Shown piece by piece: positions 53,508 through 63,029 of a stretch of DNA of 64,000 nt. The translations under genes were made by a program, and so were the position numbers. This DNA comes from Halomonas salinarum. Lineage in GTDB: Bacteria; Pseudomonadota; Gammaproteobacteria; Pseudomonadales; Halomonadaceae. The stretch's first letter is position 1. The number at the start of each line of letters is the position of its first letter. Location of the stretch: NCBI RefSeq assembly GCF_012062845.1, contig NZ_WWNB01000001.1:292160-356159 (forward strand), given 5' to 3'. The notes under the pieces were generated by a model. That model had not been told where the DNA came from. It ran no database searches and saw only the letters and a program-made list of their open reading frames with translations.

Positions 53508-54554
53508 ATGACCCTTCGCATCGGCATCAACGGCCTCGGCCGCATCGGTCGCCTCGCCCTGCGCTGCCTGTGGGCAGAGCGCACCACAGCACTTGAGCAT
53601 CAGGCATTGTCGCTCGAGATCGTTGCCGTCAACGACCCGGGCGGCGATGCGGCCACCTTCGCTCACCTGCTCGAGTTTGACTCGGTGCATGGGCGCTGGT
53701 CACCAGGAAACGGCATTCATGCCGAGGACGACGCCATCATCATCGACGGCGTGCGCCTGCCCTTCTTTGCCCATACCGCCATCGAGAAGACCGATTGGTC
53801 AGGCTGCGATGTGGTGATCGAGGCCTCCGGCGTCATGAAGACCCGCGACACCCTCGACGCCTACCTGTCTCAGGGGGTGGGCCGCGTGGTGGTCTCGGCG
53901 CCGATCAAGGAGGAAGGCGTGCTCAATGTGGTGATGGGGGTCAACGATACGGCCTTCGATCCGGCGACACACCGCATCGTCACCGCGGCCAGCTGCACCA
54001 CCAACTGTCTGGCACCGCTGGTCAAGGTCATCCATGAGACCTTCGGCATCCGCCACGGCTCGATGACCACGGTGCATGACATCACCAATACCCAGGTGAT
54101 CCTCGATACGCCAAGCTCACCAAGCAAGCCTGACCTGCGCCGCTCGCGGGCCTCGAGCATGAGCCTGATTCCCACCACCACCGGCTCGGCCAAGGCGATC
54201 ACGGCGATATTTCCCGAGCTCACGGGCAAGCTCAACGGCCACGCGGTACGCGTGCCACTGGCCAACGCCTCGCTCACCGACATGGTCTTCGAGCTCGAGC
54301 GCGAGACCAGCATCGAGGAGGTCAACGATGCCCTCAAGACTGCCGCCGACGGCGAACTCGAAGGCATCCTGGGCTACGAGTCACGACCGCTGGTCTCCAT
54401 CGACTATCGCACCGACCCGCGCAGTGCGATCGTCGATGCACCCTCGACGCTGGTGATCAATGGCACGCAGCTCAAGCTCTACGCCTGGTACGACAACGAA
54501 TGGGGCTACGCCAACCGCACCGTCGAACTGGCCCTGAAAGTCGGCCGAGCCTGA
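53508..54554 (+). CDS. ArsJ-associated glyceraldehyde-3-phosphate dehydrogenase
   Basis: A 348-residue GAPDH: NAD motif [16 protein letters not shown], catalytic Cys in [11 protein letters not shown], His in [10 protein letters not shown], plus [16 protein letters not shown]. Beside arsJ this enzyme is known to make 1-arseno-3-phosphoglycerate from glyceraldehyde-3-phosphate and arsenate, which ArsJ exports. The position between arsR and arsJ supports this instead of central glycolysis. Start follows AGGAGCC. 10 bases from arsJ. Confidence 0.93.
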   Translation: MTLRIGINGLGRIGRLALRCLWAERTTALEHQALSLEIVAVNDPGGDAATFAHLLEFDSVHGRWSPGNGIHAEDDAIIIDGVRLPFFAHTAIEKTDWSGCDVVIEASGVMKTRDTLDAYLSQGVGRVVVSAPIKEEGVLNVVMGVNDTAFDPATHRIVTAASCTTNCLAPLVKVIHETFGIRHGSMTTVHDITNTQVILDTPSSPSKPDLRRSRASSMSLIPTTTGSAKAITAIFPELTGKLNGHAVRVPLANASLTDMVFELERETSIEEVNDALKTAADGELEGILGYESRPLVSIDYRTDPRSAIVDAPSTLVINGTQLKLYAWYDNEWGYANRTVELALKVGRA

Positions 54555-54563
54555 GGAGGCTTC

Positions 54564-55826
54564 ATGACGCTCATCGCACGGCTGCAGTCGTTGCCTTTCG
54601 AGGTCCGCCAGTACCTGCTGGTCACCGGCAACTACTGGGCCTTCACCCTGACCGATGGCGCCCTGCGCATGCTGGTGGTGCTGCACTTCCACCAGCTGGG
54701 CTACTCGCCGCTTGAGGTCGCGCTGCTGTTCCTGTTCTACGAGGCCTTCGGCGTGGTCACCAACCTGGTCGGCGGCTGGCTGGGGGCACGCCTGGGGCTC
54801 AACCGCACCATGAACCTGGGGCTTGGCCTGCAACTCGTGGCTCTCGCCATGCTGCTGGTGCCCAGCACAGCGCTCAGCGTGGTCTGGGTGATGGCCGCTC
54901 AGGCGCTTTCCGGGGTCGCCAAGGATCTCAACAAGATGAGCGCCAAGAGCGCGGTCAAGGTGCTGCTGCCCAAGGACGCCAATGGCGGCGATGCCGCGAC
55001 CCAGAGCGCGCTCTATCGCTGGGTGGCGCTGCTTACCGGTTCCAAGAACGCCCTCAAGGGCGCCGGCTTCTTCCTCGGCGGACTCCTGCTGTCGCTGGTC
55101 GGCTTTCGCGGCGCGATACTGGCGCTGTGGGGTCTTCTGGTGGGAGTGCTGGCGCTCTCGCTGTGGCGGCTGCGGGCGGACCTGGGGCGCCAGAAAGCCA
55201 AGCCCAAGTTTCGCGAGGTTCTCTCGACTTCAAGAGCGGTCAACGTGCTCGCGGCGGCGCGCCTCTTGCTGTTCGCCTCGCGGGATGTCTGGTTCGTGGT
55301 CGCCCTGCCGGTGTTCCTCTATGACGTACATGGCTGGAACTTCTGGAGCGTGGGCATCCTGATGGCCGTGTGGGTGATCGGCTACGGCGGCGTGCAGACC
55401 CAGGCGCCGGCCATCACGCGGCGCTTCCACGGCAGCCCGGCTGCCATCACCGCCGGCTGGGCCCTGGCGTTGGCCCTGCTCCCGGCGGCCCTGGCGCTGT
55501 TGCCGCTGGGCGCTGGCAGCGACTCGGGGGCCGGCTGGCTGATCGCGGGGCTACTGGCCTTCGGCGCGGTATTCGCCGTCAACTCGAGCTGGCATAGCTA
55601 CCTGATCGTGCGCTATGCCCGCGCCGAGGGTGTGTCGATGGATGTCGGCTTCTATTACATGGCCAACGCCATGGGGCGCCTGGCCGGCACCCTGCTCTCG
55701 GGCTGGCTCTATCAGACGCAGGGCCTTGCCGCCTGCCTGTGGGTCTCGGCGGCACTGGTCATGGCGAGTGCCCTGCTGGCCCTGGCATTGCCGCGCGAGG
55801 CGACGGCACCCGCCGGCCCGCAGTGA
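54564..55826 (+). CDS. arsJ: Organoarsenical efflux MFS transporter ArsJ
   Basis: A 420-residue MFS protein with about 11-12 helices; the characteristic AQALSGVAKDLNKMSAKSAVK segment and FFLGGLLLSLVGFRGAI are ArsJ-like. It exports 1-arseno-3-phosphoglycerate made by the upstream GAPDH; the product is unstable and releases arsenate outside, giving resistance. Start follows GAGGAGGC. It follows the GAPDH gene after nine bases, as in published arsJ operons. Confidence 0.92.
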   Translation: MTLIARLQSLPFEVRQYLLVTGNYWAFTLTDGALRMLVVLHFHQLGYSPLEVALLFLFYEAFGVVTNLVGGWLGARLGLNRTMNLGLGLQLVALAMLLVPSTALSVVWVMAAQALSGVAKDLNKMSAKSAVKVLLPKDANGGDAATQSALYRWVALLTGSKNALKGAGFFLGGLLLSLVGFRGAILALWGLLVGVLALSLWRLRADLGRQKAKPKFREVLSTSRAVNVLAAARLLLFASRDVWFVVALPVFLYDVHGWNFWSVGILMAVWVIGYGGVQTQAPAITRRFHGSPAAITAGWALALALLPAALALLPLGAGSDSGAGWLIAGLLAFGAVFAVNSSWHSYLIVRYARAEGVSMDVGFYYMANAMGRLAGTLLSGWLYQTQGLAACLWVSAALVMASALLALALPREATAPAGPQ

Positions 55827-55877
55827 TAGGCTGGCAAGCCCATTCTTGATCGCCTGACGTTTCACGGGAGCCCCTGC

Positions 55878-56204
55878 ATGCTCACACCGCTGCTCTATGT
55901 AGCCGCCGCCCTGGCCGAGATCGCCGGCTGCTTCGCCTTCTGGTCCTGGTGGCGCCTCGACAAGCCGCTCGGCTGGCTGCTGCCGGGGCTCTTAAGCCTG
56001 GCGCTGTTTGCCTGGCTATTGAGCCTCAGCGACGCCGACTATGCCGGGCGCGCCTATGCCGCCTACGGCGGTGTCTATATCGCCACCTCGCTTACCTGGC
56101 TGTGGCTGGTCGAGCAACGTGCGCCGGATCGTTGGGACCTGATGGGCGCCAGCCTGTGTCTGGCCGGCGCCGCGATCATCCTGCTGGGCCCCCGCAGCGC
56201 CTGA
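55878..56204 (+). CDS. ynfA: YnfA/UPF0060 family small membrane protein
   Basis: A 108-residue protein with four membrane segments: [56 protein letters not shown] and [18 protein letters not shown]. It fits the UPF0060 family, small-multidrug-resistance-like transporters of unclear substrate. Placed downstream of arsJ on the same strand with a 51-base gap, it may belong to the arsenic response, but that is inferred. Confidence 0.88.
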   Translation: MLTPLLYVAAALAEIAGCFAFWSWWRLDKPLGWLLPGLLSLALFAWLLSLSDADYAGRAYAAYGGVYIATSLTWLWLVEQRAPDRWDLMGASLCLAGAAIILLGPRSA

Positions 56205-56222
56205 GGCATGCGGCGCAGCGCA

Positions 56223-57248
56223 TCAGGCGCTCGCGGCAAACATGTGGCGTCTGCGGTTGATGAACCACACCAGCGACAGCATCACCGGCACCTCGACCAA
56301 GACCCCGACCACGGTGGCCAGGGCGGCCCCGGAATGCAGCCCGAACAGCGAGATGGCCACCGCCACGGCGAGTTCGAAGAAGTTCGAGGTGCTGATCATG
56401 CAGGCGGGGGCGGCAACATCGCGGGGCAGCTTGAGCCAGCGCGCGCCGACATAGGCCAGCGCGAAAATGCCATAGGTCTGAATCAGCAATGGCACGGCGA
56501 TCAGGCCGATCACCGCCGGGTTGTCGAGAATCGTCTCGGCCTGGAAACCGAACAGCAGCACCACCGTCCCCAGCAGGCCGAGGATCACCCAGGGCTTGAG
56601 CCGGCCGGTGAAGGCGGCGATACGCGCCTCACCGCCTCGGGGTTCGAGCCAGCGCCGGGTGAGGATGCCGGCTAGCAGCGGCAGCACGATGTACAGCACC
56701 ACCGACAACAGCAGGGTCTGCCAGGGCACCTGGATGTCGGTGACGCCGAGCAGCAGCGCCGCGATGGGCGCAAAGGCGAAGATCATGATCAGGTCGTTAA
56801 GCGATACCTGCACCAGGGTGTAGTTGGGATCGCCCTCGGTCAGCTGGCTCCAGATGAAGACCATCGCCGTGCAGGGCGCCACCCCGAGCAGGATCATCCC
56901 GGCGATGTACTCGCTGGCCGACTGTGGGTCGACCAGTGGCGCAAACAGATAGCGAAAGAACAATACCCCCAGCGCCATCATCGTGAATGGCTTGATCAGC
57001 CAGTTGATCATAAGCGTCAGCACAAGCCCCTTTGGCCGCTTGCCCACGTTTCTGAGCGAGGCGATGTCGATCTTGATCATCATCGGATAGACCATCACCC
57101 AGATCAGCACCGCGACGACGAGGTTGACGTGGGCTACCTGAAGATCAGCAAGCTGCTGGAACGCCCCCGGCATCAGCGACCCAAGCGACACCCCGGCCAG
57201 GATCCCCAGTGCGACCCAAAGTGACAGATAGCGTTCGAACAGACTCAT
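56223..57248 (-). CDS. Arsenite efflux transporter Acr3
   Basis: A 341-residue transporter with 10 helices of the ACR3/ArsB BART family. The conserved Cys needed for arsenite transport lies in [19 protein letters not shown]; other landmarks are [18 protein letters not shown] and [21 protein letters not shown]. It expels As(III). It faces the arsRJ-ynfA genes convergently, ending 19 bases after ynfA. Start follows AAGGAGTC. The product suits a cell that needs both arsenite (Acr3) and arsenate (GAPDH/ArsJ) defence. Confidence 0.94.
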   Translation of the reverse strand: MSLFERYLSLWVALGILAGVSLGSLMPGAFQQLADLQVAHVNLVVAVLIWVMVYPMMIKIDIASLRNVGKRPKGLVLTLMINWLIKPFTMMALGVLFFRYLFAPLVDPQSASEYIAGMILLGVAPCTAMVFIWSQLTEGDPNYTLVQVSLNDLIMIFAFAPIAALLLGVTDIQVPWQTLLLSVVLYIVLPLLAGILTRRWLEPRGGEARIAAFTGRLKPWVILGLLGTVVLLFGFQAETILDNPAVIGLIAVPLLIQTYGIFALAYVGARWLKLPRDVAAPACMISTSNFFELAVAVAISLFGLHSGAALATVVGVLVEVPVMLSLVWFINRRRHMFAASA

Positions 57249-57693
57249 GCAGGTGACTCCTTGTAACGGGGTGGTCGGACGCGGATAGCACCCCTCGAGA
57301 AGCGACGAGGGGTCGAGACGACCGGGACGTTCTTACTCAGATAGCCCATCATACTGGCCGCGCCCTGCTTACGCGTTGACGCATGGCAATGCGCATACGG
57401 ATTCGACCGCCACACGCAGATAAGAAGTGGGGGACCCTCTCGCGAAGCTCTAGCCGGCCTTCAGGGATATGTGCCGCCGATCAACATGCCGACTTTCATC
57501 GCGAACGTAAAATAGTGTTGACCTCCCGAGCCTAACGTGGAAAGATGCGTTCCAGTTGGTTAGCAAGTTGAATATAGTCAGTTGTAATCGAAGTCCTTCG
57601 GTAGCCCTGGTGTATATCTCCTTTGTTTTACCCACTATTACTCGGGTATCACCCGGCAACTGTAAGAGCGCTCTGCGCGTAAGGATTTTGAAA
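57249..57693. promoter_or_regulatory. 445-base divergent region between acr3 and cold-shock gene copy 2
   Basis: Holds the promoter of acr3 (leftward) and the leader of the cold-shock gene (rightward). A TTGACG at 57375 and the imperfect inverted repeat GCATGGCAATGC near 57382 might belong to the acr3 control region. The AT-rich part at 57505-57655 precedes the cold-shock gene. No gene seen; open frames are reading-frame leaders of the cold-shock gene. Confidence 0.4.
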
Positions 57694-57897
57694 ATGGCAA
57701 CTGGCACAGTTAAGTGGTTCAACGACACTAAAGGCTTCGGCTTCATTTCTCCGGCAGACGGTGGCGACGACCTGTTCGCACACTTCTCCGAGATTCAGGC
57801 AGAAGGCTTTAAGTCTCTGCAAGACGGCCAGGAAGTTTCCTTTGACGTCACCCAGGGCAAGAAAGGCCTGCAGGCGTCAAACATCAAGGCGCTTTAA
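57694..57897 (+). CDS. Cold shock protein (CspA family), copy 2
   Basis: A 67-residue cold-shock domain protein almost identical to copy 1 ([23 protein letters not shown]2 [10 protein letters not shown]). Start follows AAGGATTTTG. It has a long leader and its own terminator. Two near-identical cold-shock genes 8.5 kb apart are either recent duplicates or constrained paralogues. Confidence 0.95.
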   Translation: MATGTVKWFNDTKGFGFISPADGGDDLFAHFSEIQAEGFKSLQDGQEVSFDVTQGKKGLQASNIKAL

Positions 57898-58245
57898 TCT
57901 CCGACTAACCGTCGAGATTAGAAACGCCCCTCGAGCCGCAAGGTTCGAGACGCAAGGCCCGCTTCGGCGGGCCTTGTTGCGTTTGGGGTACCCTATCTCC
58001 AGCGCCCCTTCCTGACGCCTGGCGAGACGCCTCCGACGAGCAACGTCTGCCGAAAAGCGTCATGCAGAGAAAATCCCCAGGGGATTACCCCGGCAAGTAG
58101 TGACTCAACCCCTGCTGCCTGATGCTGGCACCGTGACAGACATCGCGCCACCGGTCTTGGCAAGAAGCGTTGAGTTTGCGATTGCGGGCCACCCCACGGC
58201 AAATGTCAGAATCAACATGTCTGCCTGACGCGACCCAGGATGCCC
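57898..58245 (+). promoter_or_regulatory. 348-base gap after cold-shock gene copy 2
   Basis: Contains the terminator at 57953 and, after it, about 265 bases with no gene. ChaC starts at its right end. I see no other structure. Confidence 0.5.
57953..57978 (+). terminator. Terminator of cold-shock gene copy 2
   Basis: Perfect 10-bp stem CAAGGCCCGC / GCGGGCCTTG with loop TTCG, followed by TTGCG. Same core as the copy 1 terminator at 48847. Confidence 0.88.
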
Positions 58246-58854
58246 ATGACGATCGACACGACCCACCTCAACCAGCAGATGACCCATTTCGACGGCCACC
58301 AGGAGATCTGGCTGTTCGGCTATGGCTCCCTGATCTGGAAGGCCGACTTCCCGTATCTCGAGCGCCGCCCGGCGCACATCCGCGGCTGGGTGCGGCGCTT
58401 CTGGCAAGGCTCCTACGACCACCGTGGCACCCCCGAGTCCCCCGGCAGGGTGGCGACTCTGGTGCGCGAGCCAGGTGCGACCTGCCATGGCATGGCTTAC
58501 CGCATCACCCCGGAGACCCTTGGCCCGCTGGATGTGCGCGAGAAGAACGGCTATCTGCGGGTAGTCACCGAGCTGCATTTTGATGATGCCCATGGCGATG
58601 TGTCTCAAGCGAGCCAGGACCGCAAGGCCAGCGAGTCCGCAGAGGGCCTCGTGTATCTCGCCACCGAAGACAATGCCGCCTTTCTCGGCGATGCGCCCCA
58701 TGAAGCGATCGCCCGCCAGATTGCCGAAGCATGTGGCGCCAGCGGCCCCAACCGGGACTATTTGCTCAACCTGGCCGCCTCGCTCGAACAACTCGGCCAC
58801 CATGACGAGCACATTGTTTCGCTGGCAAGCCACCTGACCGATGAAGCATCCTAG
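58246..58854 (+). CDS. chaC: Glutathione-specific gamma-glutamylcyclotransferase (ChaC-like)
   Basis: A 202-residue protein. The family signature GYGSLIWKADFP lies near residue 25, followed by IRGWVRRFWQGSYDHRGTPESPGRV and, later, EKNGYLRVVTELHF carrying the catalytic Glu region. It opens the gamma-glutamyl bond of glutathione, releasing 5-oxoproline. Start is uncertain: ATG at 58246 was preferred to 58240, which overlaps the AGGA ribosome site. Confidence 0.9.
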   Translation: MTIDTTHLNQQMTHFDGHQEIWLFGYGSLIWKADFPYLERRPAHIRGWVRRFWQGSYDHRGTPESPGRVATLVREPGATCHGMAYRITPETLGPLDVREKNGYLRVVTELHFDDAHGDVSQASQDRKASESAEGLVYLATEDNAAFLGDAPHEAIARQIAEACGASGPNRDYLLNLAASLEQLGHHDEHIVSLASHLTDEAS

Positions 58855-58942
58855 TAAAGCAGCGACACTCGTTCAGCCGGGCAACACCATCGCTTGAGAC
58901 ACCCTGACTTACGCCAGACTTAGCCGGAAAACGCGTTTCCCT

Positions 58943-58972
58943 CTTTACCCAGATCGCCTTTACCCAGATCGC
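58943..58972 (+). repeat. Short direct repeat
   Basis: CTTTACCCAGATCGC occurs twice in tandem, directly after the chaC gene. Only two copies; probably slippage. Confidence 0.8.
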
Positions 58973-59006
58973 CCCTTGCCATGCACCCTTGAACCGCAGG
59001 TGAGCC

Positions 59007-59414
59007 ATGCACTCCCCCGCTATCGCCATTCAACGCACGCCACTGGTTGCCGTCTACGGCACGCTAAAACGTGGCCTTCGCAATCACCACTGGCTGCACG
59101 ATGCCGAGTTTGTCGGCGAAGACACCCTCACCACGGCTACCCTCTACGACCTGGGCCCTTACCCCGGCGCTCGGCTTGAGCCCTCCCGCGGCATCAGCGT
59201 CGAGGTCTTTCGGGTCGATAGCCGCTGTCTGACCAATCTCGACCGTCTGGAAGATTACCGCGTACGGGCCCCTGCCACCGGTACCTACGACCGCATGATA
59301 CACAACACCGCCTTCGGGCCGGCCTGGCTCTATCTCTGCAACCTTGACGTCAGCGGCTGCCCGGCGATCCGCGAAGGCGGCTGGATGCCCAAGAACGCCT
59401 CGCACAACACCTGA
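59007..59414 (+). CDS. Gamma-glutamylcyclotransferase-like (AIG2/GGCT family) protein
   Basis: A 135-residue protein of the AIG2/YtfP fold with the substrate loop VYGTLKRGLRNHHWL near residue 17 and NLDRLEDYRV, containing the catalytic Glu. Similar proteins cyclise gamma-glutamyl amines or amino acids, but specificity is not evident. It is on the same strand as chaC, 152 bases away, so a glutathione-related role is a guess. Start ATG at 59007 follows a weak purine stretch. Confidence 0.85.
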   Translation: MHSPAIAIQRTPLVAVYGTLKRGLRNHHWLHDAEFVGEDTLTTATLYDLGPYPGARLEPSRGISVEVFRVDSRCLTNLDRLEDYRVRAPATGTYDRMIHNTAFGPAWLYLCNLDVSGCPAIREGGWMPKNASHNT

Positions 59415-59561
59415 TTCAATGGAATGCGTGATTCGGCGACGCCGATCATCGGGGCATCAGGATATCCGCTGCTGCGGCCTGCCAGGCAGACGACTCGGCC
59501 GCCGTGCATCCATGGACCAACGCTGAAATGAATTCCTGCTCATGGCCAACAGGTCGCTCTG

Positions 59562-60329
59562 TCAGTCCCTGTAGCTGGGATCCAGCGCCTCCAGGGTGCG
59601 CAGGTGGGCTGCCCACTCAAGCTCGAGATCACCATCTTCATGAATCGCCTGGTCATACTGGCGCGCCACATGGCGGGCGGTTTCTTCCGACACCAGCCGC
59701 AGTGGCTGGCCAGTGGCCTGCGCCGTCACCTGCAGCTCGCAGGCACGCTCGAGATAGTACATGTTGTTGAACATCTCGGCGGCCGAGGCCCCGGTGGTCA
59801 AGAGGCCATGGTTGCGCAGTACCAAGGCCGGATTATCGCCAAGGCTTGCAACGATGCGCTCGCGCTCCTCCAGGTTCAGGGCGATACCTTCGTAGTCGTG
59901 GTAAGACACCCGCTCATGGAACTGCAGCGCGATCTGGTTGAGCCGCGTCTCGAGCCCCGCTTCTATTGACGACACCGCCACCCCTGCACGCGTGTGGGTA
60001 TGCATCACCCAGGCCGCGTCATGGCTGGCGCCATGGATCGCCGAATGGATGGTGAAGCCGGCCGGGGTGACCTGCTCCGCGCTGTCATCGGCCTTGTTAC
60101 CCTCGACATCGATCTTCACCAACGACGACGCCGTGATCTCTTCCCAGCGCCAGCCATAGGGATTGATCAGGAAGCGGCCTTCCTCACCCGGCACCCTGGC
60201 GGTGATATGGGTATAGATCAGATCCGTCATGCGGTAGTGGGCGGCTAGGCGATAACAGGCCGCCAGCGCAATGCGGGTCTCTCGTTCGGCATCGCTCATG
60301 GTGGTGCGCTTGGGTTGTTCGGAACTCAT
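59562..60329 (-). CDS. Class II aldolase/adducin family protein
   Basis: A 255-residue protein. The metal-binding His residues appear as YTHITARVPGE and HTHTRAGVAVSS, with a third His in VLRNHGLLTTG; FHERVSYHDYEGIAL lies between. Members include fuculose-phosphate aldolases and decarboxylases; the substrate is unknown here. Start at 60329 follows AAGGAGCG and drops nine codons. It lies beside a broken hydroxyacid dehydrogenase, which hints at an old pathway cluster. Confidence 0.87.
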   Translation of the reverse strand: MSSEQPKRTTMSDAERETRIALAACYRLAAHYRMTDLIYTHITARVPGEEGRFLINPYGWRWEEITASSLVKIDVEGNKADDSAEQVTPAGFTIHSAIHGASHDAAWVMHTHTRAGVAVSSIEAGLETRLNQIALQFHERVSYHDYEGIALNLEERERIVASLGDNPALVLRNHGLLTTGASAAEMFNNMYYLERACELQVTAQATGQPLRLVSEETARHVARQYDQAIHEDGDLELEWAAHLRTLEALDPSYRD

Positions 60330-60370
60330 CGGACGCTCCTTAACCTTGACTAGCAAAAATAGGGGGGGCC

Positions 60371-60690
60371 TCAGTAGCCACGGGCGCGGGCGGTCTCGAT
60401 CACCTGGCCTGCGACCACCCCCGGCAGTGAGTCACTGGCGATGTGTGGTGTGATGCGCAGGCGGTCATCCTGCCAGAAGGGATGATCGGCAGGCAGCGGC
60501 TCCTCGCGGAACACATCCAGGCTCGCCCCACCCAGATAGCCACGCGAAAGCATCTGGATCAACTCGTCCTCGACCAGATGCTCACCGCGACCGATCCGTA
60601 CCAACCAGGCCCCCGGGGCGAGCGTCGCGACAAGCGTCATGTCGAGCACGTTCTCGATAGTTGGCGTCAACGCTAGCACGTCAAGAGGCA
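60371..60690 (-). pseudogene. 3' remnant of a GhrA-like 2-hydroxyacid dehydrogenase
   Basis: The frame encodes LALTPTIENVLDMTLVATLAP, then GAWLVRIGRGEHLVEDELI, then LGGASLDVFREEPLPADHPF and ITPHIASDSLPG, which matches the C-terminal third of the NAD-binding domain of glyoxylate/hydroxypyruvate reductase A, including the catalytic Glu (REEPLP) and His (TPHIAS). The N-terminal two thirds are missing and the upstream frame is unrelated. It ends at the XRE-cupin gene stop, so a deletion or insertion removed the rest. Not functional. Confidence 0.75.
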
Positions 60691-60707
60691 AACGACGGCT
60701 GAGCGGC

Positions 60708-61289
60708 TCAGTGCAGCACGTTGCGAATGAAACGCAGCGTGACCTCCCCCTCGTTGCAATAGGCGTAGGGCTGGTCACTCGGGAAGACATGAAATTCGCC
60801 CTCGGCGAGCGTGCGCGTCTCTTCGCCGGCACGCAGCGTCAGGGTGCCCTCGACCACCACGATCATCTCGTGCCAGCCCGTAGCGTCTGGCTCGGAGGAA
60901 TAGCACTCGCCCGGCGCCAGCTGCCAGCGCCACAGCTCGACTTCCCGCGTGCCCTTGCTGGCCAGCAGACGACCGTAGCTTTCCGCCGAACGCCCCGCCC
61001 AGGCGATCTCATCGATATAGGCGGAATCCTCGGTCTCCGGCGGCTGCACCAGCACGTGAAAGATCACCCCCAGCGCCTCGGCCAGCCGATCCAGTGTGGT
61101 CAGGCTAACGTTGACGTCGCCACGCTCGACGCTCACCAGCATCCGCCGGCTGACGCCTGCCGCCTCGGCAAGCGCCTGTTGACTGAGGCCGGCAGCCTGA
61201 CGCAGGCGGCGTACATTGGCGGCCACGTGCACCAGCACGTCCGGACGCGATGTTTTTTCGCCCGACCCATTGTGCAATATACTGCTCAT
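60708..61289 (-). CDS. XRE-family transcriptional regulator with C-terminal cupin domain
   Basis: A 193-residue protein. N-terminal helix-turn-helix RRLRQAAGLSQQALAEAAGVSRRMLVSVERG at about residues 27-57, then a cupin with the motif GWHEMIVVVEGTLTLRAGEE and VFPSDQPYAYCNEG. Similar regulators sense amino acids or polyamines through the cupin. Start at 61289 follows GGGAAGTG; six further codons are possible. It is divergent from an RhtA-like exporter across 118 bases, its probable target. Confidence 0.9.
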   Translation of the reverse strand: MSSILHNGSGEKTSRPDVLVHVAANVRRLRQAAGLSQQALAEAAGVSRRMLVSVERGDVNVSLTTLDRLAEALGVIFHVLVQPPETEDSAYIDEIAWAGRSAESYGRLLASKGTREVELWRWQLAPGECYSSEPDATGWHEMIVVVEGTLTLRAGEETRTLAEGEFHVFPSDQPYAYCNEGEVTLRFIRNVLH

Positions 61290-61407
61290 CACTACACTTC
61301 CCGACACTGAGACCTGTTGACCCAGATCTATTTGACTTCACCCCGTGGCACTAACGCGCGTCATTGCGTTCACGGGCAACCCATCGCTATGAAAAGGAGA
61401 GCGTAGC

Positions 61408-62286
61408 ATGAGCACATCGATGCAGGCCCGGCTGTGGCCGGTGGCGATCCTGATCGTGGCCATGACCTCGATCCAGAGCGGCGCTTCGCTTGCCACCTCG
61501 CTGTTTCCGGCAATCGGCCCGACCGGCACCACCGCCATGCGCCTGCTGATCGCCTCTATCATCCTGCTGGCCGTGCTGCGCCCCTGGCGTCGGCGCATCC
61601 ATGCCCGCGGCTGGGGCACCATCGCCATCTATGGCGCAGCACTCGGGCTGATGAACCTGCTCTTCTATCAGGCGCTGAACCGCATTCCGCTAGGTATCGC
61701 CGTGGCACTGGAGTTCACCGGCCCGCTGGCCGTGGCCCTGCTCAACTCCCGGCGCTGGCTGGACCTTTGCTGGGTGGCCATGGCGATCAGCGGGCTGATC
61801 TTCCTGTTGCTGATCGGCGGCGAGAACGGGCTGGATGTGGACCCGGTGGGCGCCGCCTACGCCCTGGGCGCCGGGGTCTGCTGGGCGCTGTATATCCTCT
61901 TCGGCCAGAAGGCCGGCACCGATCACGGCACCCAGACCGCCGCACTCGGCATCACCATCGCCGCGCTGATCTTCTTTCCGATAGGGCTCGCCGAGGTAGG
62001 CACGGCGATGTTCTCGCCGGCGATTCTGCCCCTGGCGCTGGGCGTGGCGGTGCTTTCCACCGCCCTGCCCTACACCCTGGAAATGATCGCCATGCCGAAG
62101 CTTGCGACCCACACCTTCGGCACCCTGATGAGCCTGGAGCCCGCCGTTGCCGCCCTCTCCGGCCTGGTTTTCCTCGGCCAGTCGCTGACGCTGATACAGT
62201 GGCTTGCCATCAGCATGGTCATCGCCGCCTCCATCGGCACCACCCTGACCGGCCAGAAACCGGTGCCAACCGTGGCCGCCGGCTGA
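61408..62286 (+). CDS. EamA-family amino-acid exporter, RhtA-like
   Basis: A 292-residue protein with 10 helices and two EamA repeats (SIQSGASLATSLFPAIGPTGTTAMR in the first, GAAYALGAGVCWALYILFGQKAGT in the second), as in E. coli RhtA, which exports threonine and homoserine. Divergent XRE-cupin neighbour suggests induction by the exported compound. Start follows AAAGGAGAG. Substrate not certain. Confidence 0.87.
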   Translation: MSTSMQARLWPVAILIVAMTSIQSGASLATSLFPAIGPTGTTAMRLLIASIILLAVLRPWRRRIHARGWGTIAIYGAALGLMNLLFYQALNRIPLGIAVALEFTGPLAVALLNSRRWLDLCWVAMAISGLIFLLLIGGENGLDVDPVGAAYALGAGVCWALYILFGQKAGTDHGTQTAALGITIAALIFFPIGLAEVGTAMFSPAILPLALGVAVLSTALPYTLEMIAMPKLATHTFGTLMSLEPAVAALSGLVFLGQSLTLIQWLAISMVIAASIGTTLTGQKPVPTVAAG

Positions 62287-62426
62287 CCGGCCCCGGCTTA
62301 CAGACCCACCACATGAATGGGCCCGCCGCCTTGACCGGCAAGAGGGCGAAGCAGCACTCTTGCCAGTACACCGTCAGTCTCGATTAGCCGTTGGATGGCT
62401 ATTTGGCCCCTTCAAGAGACCCCTTT

Positions 62427-63029
62427 ATGCCAGATGCCTCACGGCCTTCATCGCCCCCCGATACCGCGTCGCCACCTGCCTCATCCGCCGGCATTCAGCA
62501 CGTGCGTGATCTGCTGCAACGCGTAGCGGACAAGGATCGCCAGGCCTTTGCACGCCTCTACGACGCTACTTCAGCGAAACTCTATGGCGCCGTGCTACGT
62601 ATCTTGGGTGACCGAGGCAATGCCGATGACGTGCTGCAGGAAGCCTACGTGCGGGTCTGGCAAAAGGCCGCGCTCTTCGATGCCGAGCGTGCCTCGCCCA
62701 TCACCTGGATGGTGACTATCGCCCGCCATCTCGCCATCGACGAGCTACGCCGCCAACCCAAGGCACATAGCGATACCGAAGAGGCTCTGGCATCGATGCC
62801 CGCTGAGGGTCCATCCGCCCAGGATGAGCTCCATCAGGAACAGGATGCTCAGCGCCTGTACCACTGCCTCGACACCCTCGAGGAGGGACGACAGGACATG
62901 GTCAGGCTCGCCTATCTGGAAGGGTGGTCGCGGGCCGACCTGGCCACACATTTCGACCAGCCGGTGAATACCGTCAAGACATGGCTGCATCGAGCACTGA
63001 AGCAACTGAAGGGGTGCCTTGCATCATGA
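62427..63029 (+). CDS. ECF-family RNA polymerase sigma factor (SigK-like)
   Basis: A 200-residue ECF sigma factor: region 2 FARLYDATSAKLYGAVLRIL and DDVLQEAYVRVWQKA with ITWMVTIARHLAIDELRR, region 4 MVRLAYLEGWSRADLATHF and VNTVKTWLHRALKQL. The start at 62427 has weak ribosome signals; a TTG 12 codons upstream is the alternative. It overlaps the next gene by ATGA and is therefore coupled to its anti-sigma factor. Confidence 0.9.
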   Translation: MPDASRPSSPPDTASPPASSAGIQHVRDLLQRVADKDRQAFARLYDATSAKLYGAVLRILGDRGNADDVLQEAYVRVWQKAALFDAERASPITWMVTIARHLAIDELRRQPKAHSDTEEALASMPAEGPSAQDELHQEQDAQRLYHCLDTLEEGRQDMVRLAYLEGWSRADLATHFDQPVNTVKTWLHRALKQLKGCLAS

